Source: JAGLSB01 sp023135955
GTDB taxonomy: Bacteria; Bacteroidota; Bacteroidia; Bacteroidales; GCA-2748055
Assembly: GCA_030673645.1 (NCBI GenBank)
Contig: DAOVIO010000003.1
Coordinates: 16,072-80,071 of the forward strand
Direction of reading: 5' to 3'
DNA length: 64,000 nt
Below, one piece after another: positions 44,167 through 53,874 of the stretch. How positions within the stretch are numbered: position 1 is the first letter of the stretch; every line of letters begins with the position of its first letter. The notes under the pieces are model-generated. The model had not been told where the DNA came from and did no database searches. It worked only from the letters and a program-made list of their open reading frames with translations. The translations under genes were made by a program, and so were the position numbers.

Positions 44167-45330
44167 TTATTTTTCATTAATTGACCTAAGAAAATCATTG
44201 CGCTTTCCCTTAAAAAGTTCAAAATTCAGATACTTACATTTTATCTGACCATTTAATAAATCTTTTTTCATCCCCGGTTTTAATCCAAAATGCTTTAATC
44301 CTTCAAGGTTTGAGCTTAATACCCAGGCATTATAACCCTGATATGATTTTTTCAATTTATCTCCAATCTTTTTATAAAATTCTGACAACCTTGCAATGGA
44401 TATTCTTTCTCCATAAGGTGGATTTATTATAAGGATCCCAGTATCAGAACCACCTTCAGTTTCAAAAAAATCCTTTTTTTCCAGAATAATAATATCATCA
44501 AGCTGTGCATTCTTTATATTCACCTCTGCAACCTCTATTGCTTCAGCAGATATGTCTGAAGCAAGAATCTTATGCTTGAATTCCTTACTTTTCATTTCAT
44601 TTTCCACAATCTTTAGGTATAATTCTTCATCATAATTATACCAATTCTGAAATGCAAAAGATTTTCTAAAAACACCTGGAGGAATATTTTTAGCAATCAT
44701 TGCTGCTTCAACAGACAGAGTTCCTGAACCACACATAGGATCAACAAAATCGCTTTCTCCATCCCACCCGGAAATTTTAATCATTCCAGCAGCCAATACT
44801 TCATTTAGCGGTGCCAGAGAACCTGAAAGCCTGTATCCTCTTTTAAACAATGGAGTTCCAGAAGCATCAAGCGAAATATCTACATTGCCCTGATGAATAT
44901 GAACATTAATTACGACCATTGGATTTTCAATATCAACATCTGGTCGAATTCCTGTTTTTTCTCTAAATCGGTCTACTATTGCATCTTTAACTCTCAGAGA
45001 TACAAAAAGACTATTATTAAAAAAGGGAGTGTTGACTACTGAATTAACTGCTATTGTTTTACTCGATGAAAAGTACTCTTCCCATGGAACAGAAAAAACT
45101 CCATCATAAAGATCCTGTTCCGTTTTCAACTTGATATATTTCACCTTCCATAGGACACGAATAGCAGTCCGTAAGCTATAATTCATCTTGTATAATAGGG
45201 CTATACCTCCCCGAAAAGAAACTGCCCGGTGGAATATGCTTATATTTTCTCCTCCTTTAGATTCAATTTCTTCAGCAAGAATACTCTCGAGTCCAAATAA
45301 AGTAGTAGCAACAAAAGTATATTTTAACAT
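44167..45330 (-). CDS. THUMP-domain class I RNA methyltransferase (RlmL-like, N-terminal type)
   Basis: 387 residues. THUMP RNA-binding domain (about 45-155), then a Rossmann methyltransferase with FVDPMCGSGTLSVEAAMIA near 200 and the catalytic INPPYGERIS near 303, the NPPY signature of N2-guanine methyltransferases. It resembles the first half of E. coli RlmL (m2G2445 of 23S rRNA) and TrmN-type enzymes; which RNA is modified cannot be decided here. Isolated gene; the intergenic 45331-45474 contains a small hairpin. Confidence 0.88.
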   Translation of the reverse strand: MLKYTFVATTLFGLESILAEEIESKGGENISIFHRAVSFRGGIALLYKMNYSLRTAIRVLWKVKYIKLKTEQDLYDGVFSVPWEEYFSSSKTIAVNSVVNTPFFNNSLFVSLRVKDAIVDRFREKTGIRPDVDIENPMVVINVHIHQGNVDISLDASGTPLFKRGYRLSGSLAPLNEVLAAGMIKISGWDGESDFVDPMCGSGTLSVEAAMIAKNIPPGVFRKSFAFQNWYNYDEELYLKIVENEMKSKEFKHKILASDISAEAIEVAEVNIKNAQLDDIIILEKKDFFETEGGSDTGILIINPPYGERISIARLSEFYKKIGDKLKKSYQGYNAWVLSSNLEGLKHFGLKPGMKKDLLNGQIKCKYLNFELFKGKRNDFLRSINEK

Positions 45331-45438
45331 AGGTTTAATTTAATTCTGTAAAATACCAGATCAAAACTCAAATCTGGATTCGAAAGGGATAAATTTAAGC
45401 TGTGCTTTCAAAACTAAAAATAAATAAAGTATAATTTG

Positions 45439-45459
45439 TCAAAAAGCACAGCTTTTTGA
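45439..45459. terminator. Weak hairpin after the pnuC-kinase operon
   Basis: TCAAAAAGC (45439-45447) and GCTTTTTGA (45451-45459) form a 9-bp stem with a 3-base loop 15 bases past the kinase stop. No long T-run follows on the minus strand, so termination strength is doubtful. Confidence 0.35.
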
Positions 45460-45474
45460 TTTCTTTTTTGGAAC

Positions 45475-46044
45475 TTAACTTCCTCGAAATTGATTGATAT
45501 TGATTCCTTCAAGCTTAAAAAAAGATTCAACCGCTTCAATTGCATTTTTGAATCTAAGCTCATCTTTTCCTCTAACTATTTTAAAAGTGATGTTTTGCTT
45601 CTTTAATTCTTCCAAATAAATATTATATAACTCAATTCTCCTTTCTCCACCATTTTCCCTAACTTCATCCTTAACCCATTCAATATCAGGCGCACATATC
45701 AAATATAAATCCATTTTATAATCCTGAATAGCCTGGCGTAACCATTTTGGACTGCGACCAAATACTTCCTGAAACCAAACTTTAGTTATAATCAGCCAGG
45801 TATCAAAAAACAATAATTTAGGATATTCAGTATTGGCCTGAATAAATGATTCTATCTGAATAGTAGCTATATGTTCAATGTCTTCATATTTATATTCCCT
45901 GTTCAAATTTAGAATATATTCTCTGGCATATTCTGGGATTTGAAATCCATGAAAATATTTTGAGAGTTGACTGGAAATTATAGTTTTACCAGTTGACTCA
46001 GGTCCTGTTATTGCAATATTTATATTTTTAAGTCTTTTCTCCAT
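45475..46044 (-). CDS. NadR-type ATP-binding kinase (probable nicotinamide riboside kinase)
   Basis: 189 residues. P-loop GPESTGKT near 14, then EYAREYI (conserved in the ribosylnicotinamide kinase domain of NadR) and FFDTWLIITKVWFQEVFG. No nucleotidyltransferase or HTH domain is attached, so it is a stand-alone kinase domain. It overlaps pnuC by 25 bases; together they import nicotinamide riboside and trap it as NMN for NAD synthesis. The pairing is the main support for the function. Confidence 0.85.
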   Translation of the reverse strand: MEKRLKNINIAITGPESTGKTIISSQLSKYFHGFQIPEYAREYILNLNREYKYEDIEHIATIQIESFIQANTEYPKLLFFDTWLIITKVWFQEVFGRSPKWLRQAIQDYKMDLYLICAPDIEWVKDEVRENGGERRIELYNIYLEELKKQNITFKIVRGKDELRFKNAIEAVESFFKLEGININQFRGS

Positions 46045-46610
46045 TCGAAATAACCTACTATTGCTACGGTTGAATAAACAAAAAATAATATAACAGTTGG
46101 AAATAAGCCTTTGTAAATATATATTCCCATCGAAATTAAATCAATTACGACCCAAAACAACCAGTTTTCTAATATTTTTCTTGCAAGCATCCACATAGCA
46201 ACAATGCTTGCTGAAGTTGTAAACGCGTCCCACCAGGGAAGCGTCGATCCTGTAAAGTTAATGAGAATATATCCCGAAATTATAGTCAGGATAAATGTTA
46301 CAAATAAAAGTACAGACAACATCCTAAAATTCAATCTGCTAACCTTCAATTTCTTTTCCTTGGTTTCAGATTTAGAACCGCCGGAAACCCAAAAATACCA
46401 ACCATAGAGAGAAATAAAGAAATAATAAACTTGCAGACTCATGTCAGCAAATAGGCGGGAGTCATAAAATACATAAACATAAAGTAGTGACGTGAGAATC
46501 CCGAGTGGCCAAAGCCAAATTAATTGTTTGACACTAAAATACAAGTAAACAAGTCCCGCAATTGCTCCCAGGATTTCAATAATATTTTCCTCAAGCCAAA
46601 GATGAATCAT
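46020..46610 (-). CDS. pnuC: PnuC-family nicotinamide riboside transporter
   Basis: 196 residues with seven hydrophobic helices and PnuC signatures: WLWPLGILTSLLYVYVFYDS, YGWYFW near 70, and WDAFTTSASIVAMWMLARK with NWLFWVVIDLISMGIYIYKG. PnuC is a facilitated-diffusion channel driven by intracellular phosphorylation. The overlapping kinase gene favours nicotinamide riboside over thiamine (PnuT) as substrate; no TPP riboswitch is seen upstream. It is the first gene of the pair. Confidence 0.92.
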   Translation of the reverse strand: MIHLWLEENIIEILGAIAGLVYLYFSVKQLIWLWPLGILTSLLYVYVFYDSRLFADMSLQVYYFFISLYGWYFWVSGGSKSETKEKKLKVSRLNFRMLSVLLFVTFILTIISGYILINFTGSTLPWWDAFTTSASIVAMWMLARKILENWLFWVVIDLISMGIYIYKGLFPTVILFFVYSTVAIVGYFEWRKDLKI

Positions 46611-46652
46611 GTTTATTTTAAAGGGTTGCTGGTTTAACTCCTTTCAGTCGTT

Positions 46653-46669
46653 GAGCTCGCTGCGCTCGG
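46653..46669. repeat. GC-rich GAGCTCGCTGCGCTCGG element
   Basis: A 17-base GC-rich island in an otherwise AT-rich gap upstream of pnuC, with GAGC/GCTC arms. It resembles the GAGCGCAGCGAG motif I recall scattered between genes in many bacteria. No T-run follows, so it is not a terminator for ctpA. Confidence 0.35.
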
Positions 46670-46723
46670 TTCTGGTTCTGGTTGTTTGGAATATAAGAAG
46701 GTTCCTATATCCACAACTGGCAC

Positions 46724-48316
46724 CTATTCACTGGTTTTCAATTTTGCCTCATACAGCGCTGCATTATTACTAATTTCTTTGGCTTTAAGAAAAATTGGAT
46801 CAACCTCATTATATATCCGATAAAATTCTGATGTATTCCACAAATCACGTGCAATATAGGCTCTTGCAAGAATATATATTCTTTCTTTACTCTTTTCATA
46901 ATCTTCCTGCACATATTCCAGTCCTTCCTTTTCAGCATATTTAATAAGTTGGTTCATCAATTCAGTCATCCCATTAAATTCCTTTTGGAAGACTTCAATA
47001 TCCGGATATTCTTGTTCTAAATCTTTTCTATTCTTATCTACATAACTTAAAATGAAAGAATTAAGAATTCCTCTGCTTATGAGTTTTCTGTAATAATCAC
47101 TATTTACAGAAGTATCAATGCTCACGAAATAGTCAGGAGAGATCCCTCCTCCTCCATAAACAATTCGTTTCTTTACCAAAGTTCGGTATTTTAAAGAATC
47201 GGGGAAATCGATTTCTTCATCACCACTTAATTCACCTGAATTATAACGATTTAACAAATCCTTTGAATATTCGTCATATCCGGTTTCATATGGTTTTTGT
47301 ATTAATCGACCTGAGGGAGTATAATATTTTGCAACTGTCAGTCTTAATTCAGAACCATCGTGTAATTCAAAACGCCCCTGTACAAGGCCCTTGCCAAATG
47401 ATCTACGTCCAACAATTACAGCCCTGTCCCAATCCTGTAATGCCCCAGCAACTATCTCAGAAGCTGATGCAGAAGTCTCATCAATCATTACAACGATACC
47501 ACCATTTATAAAATCACCTGAATTTGTTGAATAAAAATCTCTTCTGGGATTTTGAACACCTTCTGTATAAACGATTTTTCTTCTTCCTTCCAAAAACTGA
47601 TCTGCCAGATCAACTGCTGAAAACAGATACCCTCCACCATTACCACTTAAATCAAGGATTAAATCCTGCATACCTTCTTGCTTAAGCTCCTTAACTGCCT
47701 TAATGAATTCATTACTTGTAGTAGTAGAGAATCTGGATAATTTAACGTAACCAGTATTATTATCAATCATATAAGAGGCATCAAGGCTAAATAATGGGAT
47801 TTTATCTCGAGTGATTGTAAAATCAAGAAGCTCGCTAACATGTCTCCTCAAAATAGAAATATTAACTTTTGTATTTTTAGGCCCCTTCAGTTTTTTCTGC
47901 ACATCAATATTGGCAATTCCTGTTCCTGCAACATTCTCACCTTCAATAAAAATAATTCTGTCACCCGGACGAATCCCAACCTTTTCTGAGGGACCACCTG
48001 AAATGGGATTAATAATGAAAATAGTGTCTCTCAATATATTAAATGATACACCTATTCCTTCAAATCCGCCATCCAACTGTTCTTGAGAAGCCGATACTTC
48101 ATCTCTTCTGAGATATGCAGAATGCGGATCGAGATCGTGAAGCATGTTAGAAATTACTTCATCCAATATTTTTGTCTCATTAATTGTATCGACATAATAT
48201 CGAGAAATTTTACTTAAAACCTCGCCAAATTTTAATGATTCGGATGATATCTGTGAATTAACATACTTTGACACAAATAGTGACAATATGATAAATAAAA
48301 ATATTTTTTTCTTCAT
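46724..48316 (-). CDS. ctpA: C-terminal processing serine protease (S41 family)
   Basis: The ATG at 48316 starts a signal peptide (MKKKIFLFIILSLFVSKYVNSQ); 530 residues, excluding 18 upstream codons. A PDZ domain (about 80-165; GIGVSFNILRDTIFI, GIRPGDRIIFIEGE) precedes the S41 catalytic core with the nucleophile in DETSASASEIVAGALQD and the lysine in RSFGKGLVQGRF. Periplasmic protease that trims C-termini, for example of envelope proteins. A C-terminal helical extension of about 150 residues follows, common in Bacteroidota versions. Confidence 0.94.
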   Translation of the reverse strand: MKKKIFLFIILSLFVSKYVNSQISSESLKFGEVLSKISRYYVDTINETKILDEVISNMLHDLDPHSAYLRRDEVSASQEQLDGGFEGIGVSFNILRDTIFIINPISGGPSEKVGIRPGDRIIFIEGENVAGTGIANIDVQKKLKGPKNTKVNISILRRHVSELLDFTITRDKIPLFSLDASYMIDNNTGYVKLSRFSTTTSNEFIKAVKELKQEGMQDLILDLSGNGGGYLFSAVDLADQFLEGRRKIVYTEGVQNPRRDFYSTNSGDFINGGIVVMIDETSASASEIVAGALQDWDRAVIVGRRSFGKGLVQGRFELHDGSELRLTVAKYYTPSGRLIQKPYETGYDEYSKDLLNRYNSGELSGDEEIDFPDSLKYRTLVKKRIVYGGGGISPDYFVSIDTSVNSDYYRKLISRGILNSFILSYVDKNRKDLEQEYPDIEVFQKEFNGMTELMNQLIKYAEKEGLEYVQEDYEKSKERIYILARAYIARDLWNTSEFYRIYNEVDPIFLKAKEISNNAALYEAKLKTSE

Positions 48317-48446
48317 AAGTATAAAATTAACTTTTCCACTCACTTTAGTTGATTTTCTAAAAAAATTCAAATTCAGAACTTAATTACAACAATAATATTT
48401 GTTCAAAAAACGAGCCAATAAAAGAACAAGTCAAATGCTAATTTGT

Positions 48447-49976
48447 TTATTCCCACTCAATAGTGGCCGGTGGTTTTGAGCTGATGTCGTAAACAACCCT
48501 GTTTATACCTTTTACTTTATTAATAATTTCGCTGGAAACTTTACTTAAAAAATCATAGGGTAAATGTGTCCAATCCGCTGTCATTCCATCTGTAGATCCA
48601 ACAGCCCTGAGGGCAACAACATTTTCATATGTTCGTTCATCACCCATTACACCCACCGATTGAACTGGTAGTAAGATTGTTGCTGCTTGCCAAACTTTAT
48701 CATACAGATCGAATTCTTTTAACCCACTTATATAAATGTCATCTGCGTCCTGTAATATTCTAACTTTTTCACTTGTTACCTCCCCAAGTATTCTAATTCC
48801 AAGTCCGGGACCTGGAAATGGATGTCTGCCAAGTAAAGAATGCTTCAAATTCATAGCTTTCCCTACTCTTCTAACTTCATCTTTAAATAATAACCTCAAT
48901 GGTTCAATAATTTTGAGATTCATTTTCTCTGGGAGTCCACCTACATTATGATGTGACTTAATTGTTGCCGAAGGACCATTAACTGAGACTGATTCAATTA
49001 CATCGGGATAAATTGTTCCTTGTCCCAACCATTTAACATCTGGAATTTTAAGAGCCTCTTTTTCAAATACTTCGATGAAATTCTTTCCAATACTTTTGCG
49101 CTTTTGCTCCGGCTCTTCAACTCCTTTTAAGTCATTCATGAACTTTTGCCTGGCATCGACACCAATTACATTCAAACCCATATTTTTATAAGAATCCAAA
49201 ACACTTTCAAACTCATTCTTCCTTAAAAGACCATTATCCACAAAAATGCAATACAACTGATCACCAATAGCCCTATTCAATAATATAGCAGCAACCGATG
49301 AGTCAACTCCTCCGGAAAGACCAAGTACAACATTATCCTTACCAACTTTTTCTTTAAGTTCTGCAATTGTAGTTTCTACAAAAGAGTCAGGAGTCCAATT
49401 GGCTTTACAATTGCATACTTCTGATAAGAAATTTTGTAAGATTTTACTTCCTTCTGTAGTGTGATATACTTCAGGATGAAATTGTAATCCGAAAGTTGGT
49501 TCACCTTCAATCGCAAAAGCTCCAACCCGAATATCTTCAGTACTGGAAATGACTTTATAACTTTCCGGTAATGACATTATTGTATCGCCATGCGACATCC
49601 ATACCTGTGTTTTCTCTGACAGTCCTTTTAACAAAGGATTCTCTTGATCAATAAAATCGAGAAATGCGCGGCCATACTCACGAGAATTAGCTGGCAAAAC
49701 TTCTCCTCCATATTTCTGGGCTAGAAATTGAGCTCCATAGCATATTCCTAAGATAGGAATTCTGGTTTTAAACCTGTCAATATCAGGAATTGGAGCATCT
49801 TCATCTCTTATGGAATAAGGGCTCCCAGACAAAATAATACCTTTAACATCATCTCCAGGCTCTGGAAAATGATTGTATGGGAAAATTTCACAGTATACAT
49901 TCAATTCACGAATTCTTCTTGCAATTAACTGAGTGTACTGTGACCCAAAATCAAGAATTAAAATTTTCTCTTCCAC
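48447..49976 (-). CDS. guaA: GMP synthase (glutamine-hydrolysing)
   Basis: 509 residues. N-terminal class I glutamine amidotransferase with catalytic Cys in LGICYGAQFLAQKYGG near 78 and His in FGLQFHPEVYHT near 166; ATP pyrophosphatase motif VLGLSGGVDSSVAAIL near 218; C-terminal dimerisation domain ending in PPATIEWE, the universal GuaA terminus. Converts XMP to GMP. It follows rnz after 34 bases on the same strand; a TAAATTTG element at 49998-50005 in that gap could give it its own promoter. Confidence 0.98.
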   Translation of the reverse strand: MEEKILILDFGSQYTQLIARRIRELNVYCEIFPYNHFPEPGDDVKGIILSGSPYSIRDEDAPIPDIDRFKTRIPILGICYGAQFLAQKYGGEVLPANSREYGRAFLDFIDQENPLLKGLSEKTQVWMSHGDTIMSLPESYKVISSTEDIRVGAFAIEGEPTFGLQFHPEVYHTTEGSKILQNFLSEVCNCKANWTPDSFVETTIAELKEKVGKDNVVLGLSGGVDSSVAAILLNRAIGDQLYCIFVDNGLLRKNEFESVLDSYKNMGLNVIGVDARQKFMNDLKGVEEPEQKRKSIGKNFIEVFEKEALKIPDVKWLGQGTIYPDVIESVSVNGPSATIKSHHNVGGLPEKMNLKIIEPLRLLFKDEVRRVGKAMNLKHSLLGRHPFPGPGLGIRILGEVTSEKVRILQDADDIYISGLKEFDLYDKVWQAATILLPVQSVGVMGDERTYENVVALRAVGSTDGMTADWTHLPYDFLSKVSSEIINKVKGINRVVYDISSKPPATIEWE

Positions 49977-50010
49977 TTTATAAGATTTAATAATTCACAA
50001 ATTTAACATA

Positions 50011-50961
50011 CTAATCTGAAAATCCATCAATAGAATCCTCTCGTATCCTCTTTATCTCAAAATTATCCCCATCCTCAACTATGAATGAATTTTCAAACTC
50101 TACTTTAGCTTCTTGCAACATATTATCCAGATTCTTATAACGAGAGGAAAAATGGCCTAGAAGTAACTTCCCCACTTTAGCCTTTTTAGCAATCATAGCA
50201 GCTTGTCGGGATGTTGAATGCAGGGTTAATGAAGCCAATTTTTCATGAGTATTTTCGAATGTTGATTCATGAAATAATAAATCCACTTCTAAAATCTGAT
50301 TTGTTATTTTTGGATTATATGCAGTATCTGAAATATAGGCATAAGATCTGATTTTCCAGGGCGGTTGAGTAAGGTCATTATTATCAACCCTGCTACCATC
50401 TTCAAGAATCAGATCATCCCCGTTTTTAATGTTTGCAATCTGTTCAATTCCCGGACTATATAACTCTATAGCTTCTTTTTTAATATTAAGACCCATTGAT
50501 TTTTCCTCAAATAGGAATCCCGTTGTTTCTACTCTATGTTTCAATGGGATACTCCATACATTAATATTTTTTCCACTATATATGAGGTTTTTCCTTTTAT
50601 GTCCGGTTCTATGAAATATTACTTTGAAATAATTAAGGTAATCCTCTTCTCCTCTATTAAGTTTTAGAATTTCCTCGAGTGCTGCAGGTCCGTAGATATG
50701 CAAATCATTTTTCCTTCCTAGCAAATGCATAGTAGATAAAAGTCCTGGTAAGCCAAAGATATGATCTCCATGCAAGTGACTAATAAATATATGGTTGATT
50801 TTAGAAAAGTTAAATTTATACTTCCTTAGCTGCATTTGTGTTCCTTCTCCACAATCGATCAAAAAAAACCGCTCATTTGCATTAAGCAAATGAGCGGTAG
50901 GATATCTTTTGGCTGTAGGCAAAGCAGAACTGCTGCCTAATATTGTAAGCCTGAATACCAA
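50011..50961 (-). CDS. rnz: Ribonuclease Z
   Basis: 316 residues of the short RNase Z (ElaC) type. Metallo-beta-lactamase metal sites: HLHGDH near 61, later His and Asp in YISDTAYNP and LFHESTFE, and a final LLLGHFSSRY. N-terminal LTILGSSSALPTAKRYPTA is diagnostic. It cuts pre-tRNA 3' trailers to prepare CCA addition. It lies 11 bases after a STAS gene and 34 before guaA, making a probable run STAS-rnz-guaA. Confidence 0.96.
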   Translation of the reverse strand: MVFRLTILGSSSALPTAKRYPTAHLLNANERFFLIDCGEGTQMQLRKYKFNFSKINHIFISHLHGDHIFGLPGLLSTMHLLGRKNDLHIYGPAALEEILKLNRGEEDYLNYFKVIFHRTGHKRKNLIYSGKNINVWSIPLKHRVETTGFLFEEKSMGLNIKKEAIELYSPGIEQIANIKNGDDLILEDGSRVDNNDLTQPPWKIRSYAYISDTAYNPKITNQILEVDLLFHESTFENTHEKLASLTLHSTSRQAAMIAKKAKVGKLLLGHFSSRYKNLDNMLQEAKVEFENSFIVEDGDNFEIKRIREDSIDGFSD

Positions 50962-50971
50962 AATTTAGAGT

Positions 50972-51325
50972 TTATTTATTTTCAGCATTAGTAATCATTT
51001 CTACACCCTTTTCAACAGAATCAGAAATATTTAAAACTGTATCGAGTTGAGAGATCGTAATTAACCTTTCAACAGCATCATTTAATCCAGTGAGAACAAA
51101 TACCCCATTTGCATTTTTACACAAACGGTTAGCCACCAGGATGGCACTTAATCCGGAAGAATCACAATAACGACAGTTTCCGAGATCCAAAATGATATTT
51201 TTTTCACCATTCCCAGATACAAGCACTAATTCTGATTTAAGAGTTGGTGCAACATGTGTATCTAATTTTTCTTCTAATACTTTGATTAAAGTATGGTTTT
51301 CTAATTTATCTATTTTAAATTCCAT
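50972..51325 (-). CDS. STAS-domain anti-sigma-factor-antagonist-like protein
   Basis: 117 residues, SpoIIAA-like. N-terminal KIDKLENHTLIKVLEEKLDT, the phosphoserine motif CDSSGLSAILVANR (Ser56/Ser57), and a C-terminal helix. Its position 11 bases before rnz and 29 after rpsA is a conserved Bacteroidota context, in which this STAS protein accompanies ribonuclease Z. It is distinct from the STAS protein at 37.7 kb, with which it shares little outside the motif. Confidence 0.87.
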   Translation of the reverse strand: MEFKIDKLENHTLIKVLEEKLDTHVAPTLKSELVLVSGNGEKNIILDLGNCRYCDSSGLSAILVANRLCKNANGVFVLTGLNDAVERLITISQLDTVLNISDSVEKGVEMITNAENK

Positions 51326-51354
51326 TGCTGAAAATTTTTAATTACAAAGTAAAT

Positions 51355-53619
51355 TTACTTATTTTCCTTCTTATTTTCAGCATTTTTTTTCTCATTCTGT
51401 TCCATTTCAGACTTAAGTGCCGCTAAATCAGTTATATCGCCTAGTGTAGTTTTCTCAACATTTTGTCTAACTTTCTTAGGCGCAGATTTTGGCTTTCCTT
51501 TCGCGCCCTTCTTAGTAGTCTCATTACTAGTCCTTTGCGCATCTTCGAAGATTCTGCTATGAGAAACGATGATCTTTTTAGCTGATTTTGAGAATTCAAT
51601 TACTTTAAAATTAAGTTTATCTTCAGATTTCACTTTTGAACCATCTTCTTTAACAAGGTGCTTAGGAGTTGCAAATCCTTCAACACCATATGGTAATGCT
51701 ATAACTGCACCTTTATCAGAAAAATCAATAATGGTTCCTTCATGAATAGAACCTGCTTCAAATATAGTTTCGAATGTATCCCATGGATTTTCCTCAAGCT
51801 GCTTATGCCCAAGGCTGAGTCGACGGTTATCCTTATCAATTTCGAGAACAGATACTTCAATTATATCGCCAATATTTGTAAATTCAGCAGGGTGTTTAAT
51901 TTTCTTGGTCCATGAAAGATCAGAAATATGAATTAATCCATCTACCCCTTCTTCTATTTCAACAAAAATTCCAAAGTTTGTGAAGTTGCGAACCTTAGCA
52001 GAATGTTTTGTTTCTACTGCATATTTTTCGAGGATTTTCTCCCAAGGATCTTCTTTGAGTTGCTTAATACCAAGCGACATTTTTCTTTCTTCTCTGTCGA
52101 GAGTGAGAATTACTGCTTCAATTTCTTCACCAACCTTTAGAAATTCCTGAGCACTTCTAAGGTGCTGTGACCATGACATTTCAGAAACGTGGATAAGACC
52201 TTCAACGCCTGCTGCAATTTCAACAAATGCTCCATAATCAGCCATTACAACAACTTTACCTTTTACCTTATCACCAACTTTTAGTTTCTCATCCAGAGAA
52301 TCCCAAGGATGTGAACTAAGCTGCTTAAGACCTAAAGCAATTCTCTTCTTATCATCGTCGAAATCAAGAATTACAACGTTAAGTTTTTGATCAAGCTGAA
52401 CAATTTCTTCCGGATGATTTACACGACCCCATGAAAGGTCTGTAATATGAATCAAACCATCAACGCCACCTAAATCAATAAACACGCCATAAGAAGTAAT
52501 ATTTTTTACAGTTCCTTCGAGAACCTGTCCTTTTTCTAGTTTTGCAATAATTTCTTTCTTCTGCGCTTCCAACTCCTCTTCAATAAGTGCTTTATGAGAA
52601 ACAACTACGTTTTTAAATTCGTGGTTAATTTTAACAACCTTGAATTCCATAGTTTTACTAACATAAGCATCATAATCTCTAATTGGCTTAACATCAATTT
52701 GAGAACCAGGAAGGAAGGCTTCGATGCCAAATACGTCAACGATCATTCCACCTTTTGTTCTGCACTTGATAAATCCTTTAATTACCTCATCCTGATCGAG
52801 GGCTGAGTTAACTCTGTCCCAGGAGCGCATTGCACGAGCTTTCTTGTGGGAAAGTATTAATTGACCCTTTTTATCTTCCTTACTTTCGACGTAAACCTCA
52901 ACAGAGTCGCCAACTTTAAGTTCAGTATTATAACGGAATTCATTTAAACTAACCACACCTTCAGATTTGTAGCCAATATTTATAACTACTTCCCTGGTAT
53001 TCATCATAATTACTGTACCATCTGTTACTTCAAGTTCAGCAACTGTGGACAATGTCTCGTTGTACAGTTCTTCAAATTTAGATTGAGTAACCTTGAATGT
53101 TTCAGTTGAAACATCTTCGAATGCATCCCAATCAAAATCTGTATCACCAGAATTCTCATCTGAAACAATTTCTTTTTTTGCTGCAGGTTTTTTCTCTTCT
53201 TTGGCAGCAGTATCTTCCTTAGAAGCTTTTTCTTCAACGTCTTTTTCCACTTTCACTGCCTTCTTCTCTTCAACAGCAGAAATTTCCTCAACAACTTCTT
53301 CTGAAGCTTTTGGCTCAACTTTCTTTTCTTCTTCGATTACTCCCTCTGACGCTTTTGTCTGTGGCTTCTTTTCTTCTTTGACAACTTCCTTTGTTGACTT
53401 AGCCACTGGGCTGGCTTCTACAGATTTCTTCTCTTCCTTGTCTTTCGTTTCTTTTTTTTCAGTAGTTTTTACTACTTTTTTTGCTGATTCCTTAGCTGGT
53501 TTTTTAGGTTTTTCAGCTATTACAGCTTCTTTTTCAGTCTTTTCCTGACTTACTTCTGTGGTTTGCTCAACATTTTCAACGCTTTCTGCGCTTTCAGTGT
53601 TCTTTTCTTTTTCACTCAT
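51355..53619 (-). CDS. rpsA: 30S ribosomal protein S1 with long charged N-terminal extension
   Basis: 754 residues, longer than the roughly 590-630 of many Bacteroidota S1 proteins. Residues 1-160 are a low-complexity Lys/Glu/Ala-rich extension, followed by the conserved DFDWDAFED and then six S1 OB-fold domains (for example GTVKNITSYGVFIDLGGVDG and AKVRNFTNFGIFVEIEEGVD), and a Lys/Asn-rich tail. S1 recruits mRNA to the 30S subunit and matters because genes here lack Shine-Dalgarno sequences. The expansion of charged repeats at the N-terminus is the odd point. A promoter is visible 57-88 bases upstream. Confidence 0.96.
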   Translation of the reverse strand: MSEKEKNTESAESVENVEQTTEVSQEKTEKEAVIAEKPKKPAKESAKKVVKTTEKKETKDKEEKKSVEASPVAKSTKEVVKEEKKPQTKASEGVIEEEKKVEPKASEEVVEEISAVEEKKAVKVEKDVEEKASKEDTAAKEEKKPAAKKEIVSDENSGDTDFDWDAFEDVSTETFKVTQSKFEELYNETLSTVAELEVTDGTVIMMNTREVVINIGYKSEGVVSLNEFRYNTELKVGDSVEVYVESKEDKKGQLILSHKKARAMRSWDRVNSALDQDEVIKGFIKCRTKGGMIVDVFGIEAFLPGSQIDVKPIRDYDAYVSKTMEFKVVKINHEFKNVVVSHKALIEEELEAQKKEIIAKLEKGQVLEGTVKNITSYGVFIDLGGVDGLIHITDLSWGRVNHPEEIVQLDQKLNVVILDFDDDKKRIALGLKQLSSHPWDSLDEKLKVGDKVKGKVVVMADYGAFVEIAAGVEGLIHVSEMSWSQHLRSAQEFLKVGEEIEAVILTLDREERKMSLGIKQLKEDPWEKILEKYAVETKHSAKVRNFTNFGIFVEIEEGVDGLIHISDLSWTKKIKHPAEFTNIGDIIEVSVLEIDKDNRRLSLGHKQLEENPWDTFETIFEAGSIHEGTIIDFSDKGAVIALPYGVEGFATPKHLVKEDGSKVKSEDKLNFKVIEFSKSAKKIIVSHSRIFEDAQRTSNETTKKGAKGKPKSAPKKVRQNVEKTTLGDITDLAALKSEMEQNEKKNAENKKENK

Positions 53620-53675
53620 TTACGTAAATTAATTTAAATTAATAAGTTAGACATTATATTGCTTAAAACGAGGTG

Positions 53676-53707
53676 CAAAAATATAAATTTTTTCTGATAA
53701 AATCCAA
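53676..53707 (-). promoter_or_regulatory. Probable rpsA promoter
   Basis: Minus strand TATTTTTG (53683-53676) matches TAnnTTTG and a TTGG (53707-53704) lies 20 bases upstream, near the expected -33 position. The start codon is about 57 bases downstream. Confidence 0.5.
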
Positions 53708-53866
53708 TGAAATTCCAATTTAATATTTTGATGCTGTGGAGATTATCAATCAAACTACAAATGAAAAGTATAAATAAAGGTTAACGAAAGTAATATACTA
53801 ATATAGGGCAAGTTAAAAATCACACAATTCCAGAGCTTTATTTTATGATTGCATATCTTATAAACC

Positions 53867-53874
53867 TATATTTG
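53867..53874 (+). promoter_or_regulatory. Probable -7 element for the nucleotide-sugar cluster
   Basis: TATATTTG is a full TAnnTTTG match about 80 bases before the ugd ATG. The nearest upstream TTG (53849-53851) is 15 bases away, shorter than the usual spacing. Confidence 0.4.

Noticed and set aside
53093..53548. 151-codon plus-strand frame rich in Ser/Phe
   Set aside because: It is the antisense of the low-complexity Lys/Glu-rich N-terminus of rpsA, which yields open frames on the other strand by composition.
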